Assembly: GCA_016296235.1 (NCBI GenBank)
Contig: JAEDJR010000033.1
Coordinates: 1-13,617 of the forward strand
Reading direction: 5' to 3'
Source of the DNA: Oscillospiraceae bacterium
GTDB lineage: Bacteria > Bacillota > Clostridia > Oscillospirales > Oscillospiraceae
Length of the DNA stretch: 13,617 bases
The position numbers were made by a program, and so were the translations under genes. The notes under the pieces were generated by a model. The model saw only the letters and a program-made list of their open reading frames with translations. It made no database searches and was not told where the DNA came from. Shown here piece by piece: positions 11,501-13,617 of this stretch (positions are counted from its first letter, which is position 1; every line of letters starts with the position of its first letter).

Positions 11501-13544
11501 CGCACCAGTAGCCTGCATCGGCGGTGAAGCCGGTGACGCCGCCGTTGTCGCTGGAGTTGTAATTATAGAACGCCGTACCCAGGAACGTGCCCTTCACATT
11601 GCGGACCAGGCTCTGCTCGGCGGCAGTGCCGGCCGTCTGCTCAGACAGGACGCCGGTGCAGAAGCCCAGGCCGTCAAAGCCGTTGATGACGGTGCAGTTC
11701 AGATAGGTGTGCATATAGCGGTCGGCCCGGCGGATTCCGCGGCCCTCGTTGTTCAGGGCATAGCGGTACGGCTGGACCTGGGACAAGGTCTGGCGCGGAT
11801 AATAGATGGTCACGCCCATGACGCCGCAGGAGCCGCTGATGTTGATCAAAGGCGTTTCACTGTCCGCGTCCATGTCGGCCACCAAAATGGTGCCGTATTC
11901 CAGGGTGGATTTATCGGAGATGGTATCCGGGTCCTGCCAGTCGCCCCGCAGGGTCACAAAGGCGGGGATGTCCAGCATGCCGGTGATGCGGTAGAAGCCC
12001 TTGGGCAGCCAGACGGTGCCGCCGCCCTCGCTGCCGCAGTCGGTCAGGGCCGCCTGGATGACCGCCGTAGCGTCCGGCAGCCCGGATTCCGTCTGGGGAA
12101 GGGTATATTCTCCCTCTCCGATGACAATGTCGGCAAGGATGACCTCATCCGGCGCGTATACAGAGGAAACCTGCCTGGGGGCCGACTTCTCATAGAATTC
12201 CACCCGGATGGGGCAGGTGACGGTTTGCTTTGCTGCGCCGCAGCGGAGCAGAATCGTGCAGACCGACGGCGTACAGGTGATCTCATGGGTGACGTTATAG
12301 ACATTGTCCGCATCCTTGAGCCAAGCGGTCACATAGGACTCGGCCAGGGCCAGCAGCCTGGACTCCTGCTCGCTCCAGGGTGTGCCGTTGGGAACCCGGA
12401 GGCAGAGCACCCCGTCCTCCAGGTCTGCGGCGATACCCGCGTTCACAGCGTCCACCGCGCACTGCACGTCCAGGGCCGGGTCGCCGGTGGTGTTGCCTGG
12501 CAGGGTCTGGGGCGCGTAGAACGTCAGGTCGCCGATGAGGAAGTCTCCCGGCTCGTTGACATTGGAGCTGAACATCCGCAGCCGCACCACATGGGACCAG
12601 TCGATGGGCGTGCCCGCGCCGCTGCCGGCGCTGTAAGCCAGCTCCAGCACATTCCAGCCGGGGGCCAAAGTCAGGTTGCTGTATTGGTGCTCGGCGGTGT
12701 CAATGGCCGCCTCGCTGCCCAGCTCCAGGAAGGCCGTGACGTTGCCGCTGCCGCCGTTCCAGACGGGCAGCCGCAGAACGAAGCCGTCCTTCACCTGGCT
12801 CAGGTCCACGGCGTCGGCGTCCTGCAGGGTGATCTGGTAGAGCACCTGGCCCACGCCGCGGCTCAGAAGGGCCGCCTCCAGCCCCTGTTCCTGCAGCACG
12901 GTGCCGAGTTCGGTGTCGCTTTGCTCCACCAGCGTGACGGTCCGGCTGCCGTTGGGCGCCACGGACGCCCCGTTCTCCATGACGGCCGCCGGGTCAAAGA
13001 CCGTGACGGGCTCCGGCAGCGGCTCGGGCTCGGGTTCGGGCTCGGGTTCGGGCTCGGGTTCGGGTTCAGGCTCCGGCTTCGGCTGGGGCGTCAGGGTGCC
13101 GGAGCCGGTACTCGGATGGGTTTCCTGAGCAGGCTGCTCCGGCAGGGCCCGCAGCAGCAGAGCGGCGGTCTCGGCCCGGGTGACGGTGTCGCCGGGGCGA
13201 AGCCTGCTCCCGTCGCCCTGCATCACGCCGGCGGAAACGGCCCAGGCCACGGCGTCACGGGCGAAGGCGCTGACGGACGCCGCGTCGTCATAGGCCGCAA
13301 GAGAGGCGTTCCTGGCCTCGGGACAGAGATAGCGGCAGAGCATGGTGACCACCTGCTCCCGGGTGATGGAGCGGTCCGGGCCGAACAGGGTTTCGGACAC
13401 GCCCTGCACCACGCCTGCCGCCGCGGCCCAGGCCACAGCGGTCTCGTAGTACGCGCCGGCGGGCACATCCGTAAAGGGGACCGCTCCGCCGTCCGGCGTG
13501 CCCACCGCCTGGTGGAGCGCCGTGACGAACATGGCGCGGGTCAT
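8502..13544 (-). CDS. Giant SLH-anchored surface protein with tandem beta-helix (pectate-lyase-like) domains; 5' end frameshifted
   Basis: 1680 residues from the ATG at 13544. Order: tail of an SLH repeat (MTRAMFVTALHQAVG, 1-15); two full SLH repeats (about 22-75 and 82-137); a Pro-Glu linker (155-179); a beta-rich module (about 230-345); a connector; beta-helix 1 (about 465-795); beta-helix 2 (about 845-1145); then three further beta-rich modules (about 1160-1290, 1356-1480, 1555-1665). Both helices begin with the Pectate_lyase_3-type pattern: GGGTVWLPKGFYRI (507-520) and GGVVYLPAGHYRL (873-885). SLH repeats bind pyruvylated cell-wall polysaccharide, so it is a surface protein; the rest suggests polysaccharide binding or cleavage, possibly GH55-like in having two tandem helices. 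No catalytic residues could be assigned. It is rich in Cys (about 30). The ATG has GGAGG five bases upstream but lies inside an SLH repeat, so the original start is outside the window and translation from here would be a restart. Confidence 0.8.
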   Translation of the reverse strand: MTRAMFVTALHQAVGTPDGGAVPFTDVPAGAYYETAVAWAAAAGVVQGVSETLFGPDRSITREQVVTMLCRYLCPEARNASLAAYDDAASVSAFARDAVAWAVSAGVMQGDGSRLRPGDTVTRAETAALLLRALPEQPAQETHPSTGSGTLTPQPKPEPEPEPEPEPEPEPEPEPLPEPVTVFDPAAVMENGASVAPNGSRTVTLVEQSDTELGTVLQEQGLEAALLSRGVGQVLYQITLQDADAVDLSQVKDGFVLRLPVWNGGSGNVTAFLELGSEAAIDTAEHQYSNLTLAPGWNVLELAYSAGSGAGTPIDWSHVVRLRMFSSNVNEPGDFLIGDLTFYAPQTLPGNTTGDPALDVQCAVDAVNAGIAADLEDGVLCLRVPNGTPWSEQESRLLALAESYVTAWLKDADNVYNVTHEITCTPSVCTILLRCGAAKQTVTCPIRVEFYEKSAPRQVSSVYAPDEVILADIVIGEGEYTLPQTESGLPDATAVIQAALTDCGSEGGGTVWLPKGFYRITGMLDIPAFVTLRGDWQDPDTISDKSTLEYGTILVADMDADSETPLINISGSCGVMGVTIYYPRQTLSQVQPYRYALNNEGRGIRRADRYMHTYLNCTVINGFDGLGFCTGVLSEQTAGTAAEQSLVRNVKGTFLGTAFYNYNSSDNGGVTGFTADAGYWCDFLTSRAYQALLDAGVTPAQTSVTREAIVAYTRANSTGMMLGDLEGDYFSNVTIDGYRNGLLVRQGLRTTFYGDFYHLNVSNCENGAVFETLSGFGVNIACSSFTGNTTDLVTDSRAPIHLADVAYSTTGGAHPESFQQTSDTGLTDPMLDGAGHAGMTSGGSVILDDLDRTGSSDVSAAVQQALNSLASTGGVVYLPAGHYRLDHALSVPAGVELRGSSPVGVKPAMENDGGTVLEVRFQSGEGEAAIQLCGNGAGISGLMLAAADQTVWEETAYIDTGYAIRGQDAPGAFVQNCAIVAFSKGICMERCDGYVVEGMNFTCYETNVAAKDCTGGSISRCLQNAGQMVNNSWGYPGWKFTITTNSPYFTITSNQLDCILLDGCTGQSVQHWYAYRPHNTLTLQNGSEAVMVNTGAGGLAGEDVGSMAIVDGTSKLLSINNHQKNRYSVQAAPGAEAAAFNRLTLIVATIMPRQGSYWSGTEHETLLLDGKDGLYGTLASDGYALSGGGTVTCDAGGYTSFGDIYDLSACAALAMELTTGAGTDGGALLVELNGHTAYFDVNGGGRQTVYLPISAFGTAEELSQTNRATLSVSVDSSVQTCTLHSLRAVKALPDGANLTFCTPVGPTFKRLISAENATLAAGSVLPKSDQEAQALLTEDAQLQTDSLWKTQDALKLLQANFKAVDLSRYHEDGYLHFFLYLPATALNVEYHLELSSAGVNDSKELEFFFGPGSRYYDMTFHEGWNEIFLPLYGASASGINEAGKPGFMDFGAVNFLRLYQTTSSTPIGQIYVDGFDVVHRENLPEDAIPARADKPVFENFAGLTPLGTNSSIQSVDLSDEAYGRSGTGWLVTANINGTAQIIRHTANDPQNWARVADYAGDGYLHIGLYIPDDASLAKFGNLSIELTSSGTWDVREMQWGCGNARLQVGWNDLYLPLTQAHETIANVNNASYWDLNALRTIRVCTAGAQSGAVSVWGDCYATLTVPDAAEGLNIVVLTTR
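13008..13082 (-). repeat. Pro-Glu (PEPEPE) linker-coding tandem repeat
   Basis: A near-perfect hexanucleotide repeat (GGCTCG/GGTTCG on the + strand) encodes about eleven Pro-Glu units, residues 155-179 of the surface protein. It forms a stiff, acidic spacer between the SLH anchor and the outer domains. Such repeats can change length by slippage; because the unit is 6 bp, changes keep the frame. Confidence 0.85.
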
Positions 13545-13617
13545 GCTGGCCTCCGGGGCGAAGCTCGTATACGGCGGCTGCGGGCTTTACCTGTGACAAG
13601 GCCAGCGGCAGCGTTCA
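13545..13617 (-). pseudogene. Upstream part of the SLH gene in another frame (frameshift; partial, runs off the window)
   Basis: Directly upstream of the 13544 ATG, in the same frame, the codons read SPQPPYTSFAPEAS, the normal middle of an SLH repeat, but then hit TAA (13589-13587). In the neighbouring frame the bases 13615-13586 read NAAAGLVTGK, the normal beginning of the same repeat. Adding one base at the AAA run (13586-13588 on the + strand as TTT) would join them as GLVTGKSPQPPYTSFAPEAS. So the gene appears to have lost one base of an A4 run, and its true start with signal peptide and first SLH part lies beyond 13617. A sequencing or assembly error cannot be excluded. Confidence 0.65.

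Noticed and set aside
13008..13082. CRISPR or other short-repeat array suggested by the hexanucleotide repeat
   Set aside because: The repeat has no spacers and simply encodes the Pro-Glu linker of the surface protein.
1..13617. General recoding of TAG as an amino acid
   Set aside because: The NlpC/P60 and VirD4 genes end at TAG in the places expected from gene order and length; only one gene has an internal TAG.

Overview
The window looks like part of an integrative and conjugative element (ICE) from a GC-rich gut Clostridia host, probably Oscillospirales (Flavonifractor/Oscillibacter/Lawsonibacter-like), joined at its right end to a gene for a very large surface protein. The host guess rests on the conjugation gene set (VirB4 tail, NlpC/P60 protein, DUF3846, DUF6103, MobP-type relaxase, TOPRIM protein, CD1115-type VirD4, short HTH protein), the high GC content and the S-layer-homology (SLH) cell-wall anchor. 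No database search was possible; all family names come from reading motifs.

Left part (1-7992), conjugation module, almost all on the + strand: the last 47 codons of a VirB4/TraE-type ATPase, a membrane-anchored NlpC/P60 peptidoglycan hydrolase, a DUF3846 gene broken by an in-frame amber codon, and a DUF6103 gene. Next comes about 350 bp of non-coding, inverted-repeat-rich DNA that is the best candidate for oriT. A ribbon-helix-helix-like relaxosome protein and a MobP-type relaxase with Sel1-like repeats follow. After a divergent mazEF toxin-antitoxin pair on the - strand, with its own promoter and terminator, come a DUF3991/TOPRIM protein, the VirD4-like coupling protein and a winged-helix HTH protein. 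Together they would cut and process DNA at oriT (relaxosome), bring it to the channel (VirD4), power the channel (VirB4), open the cell wall (NlpC/P60) and stabilise the element (MazEF).

Middle (7993-8501): about 510 bp without a convincing gene. It holds a set of nested inverted-repeat arms (8133-8289) that could be a structured RNA or a decayed small mobile element, and a perfect 14-bp terminator hairpin (8410-8443). The ICE gene set stops here, and no integrase or excisionase is seen.

Right part (8502-13617, - strand): one 1680-codon frame encoding SLH repeats, a Pro-Glu linker, two related right-handed beta-helix (pectate-lyase-like) domains and at least three copies of a beta-rich, carbohydrate-binding-like module. 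The visible start lies inside an SLH repeat. The beginning of that repeat is present just upstream in another reading frame, so the gene is frameshifted near the window edge and probably continues beyond it.
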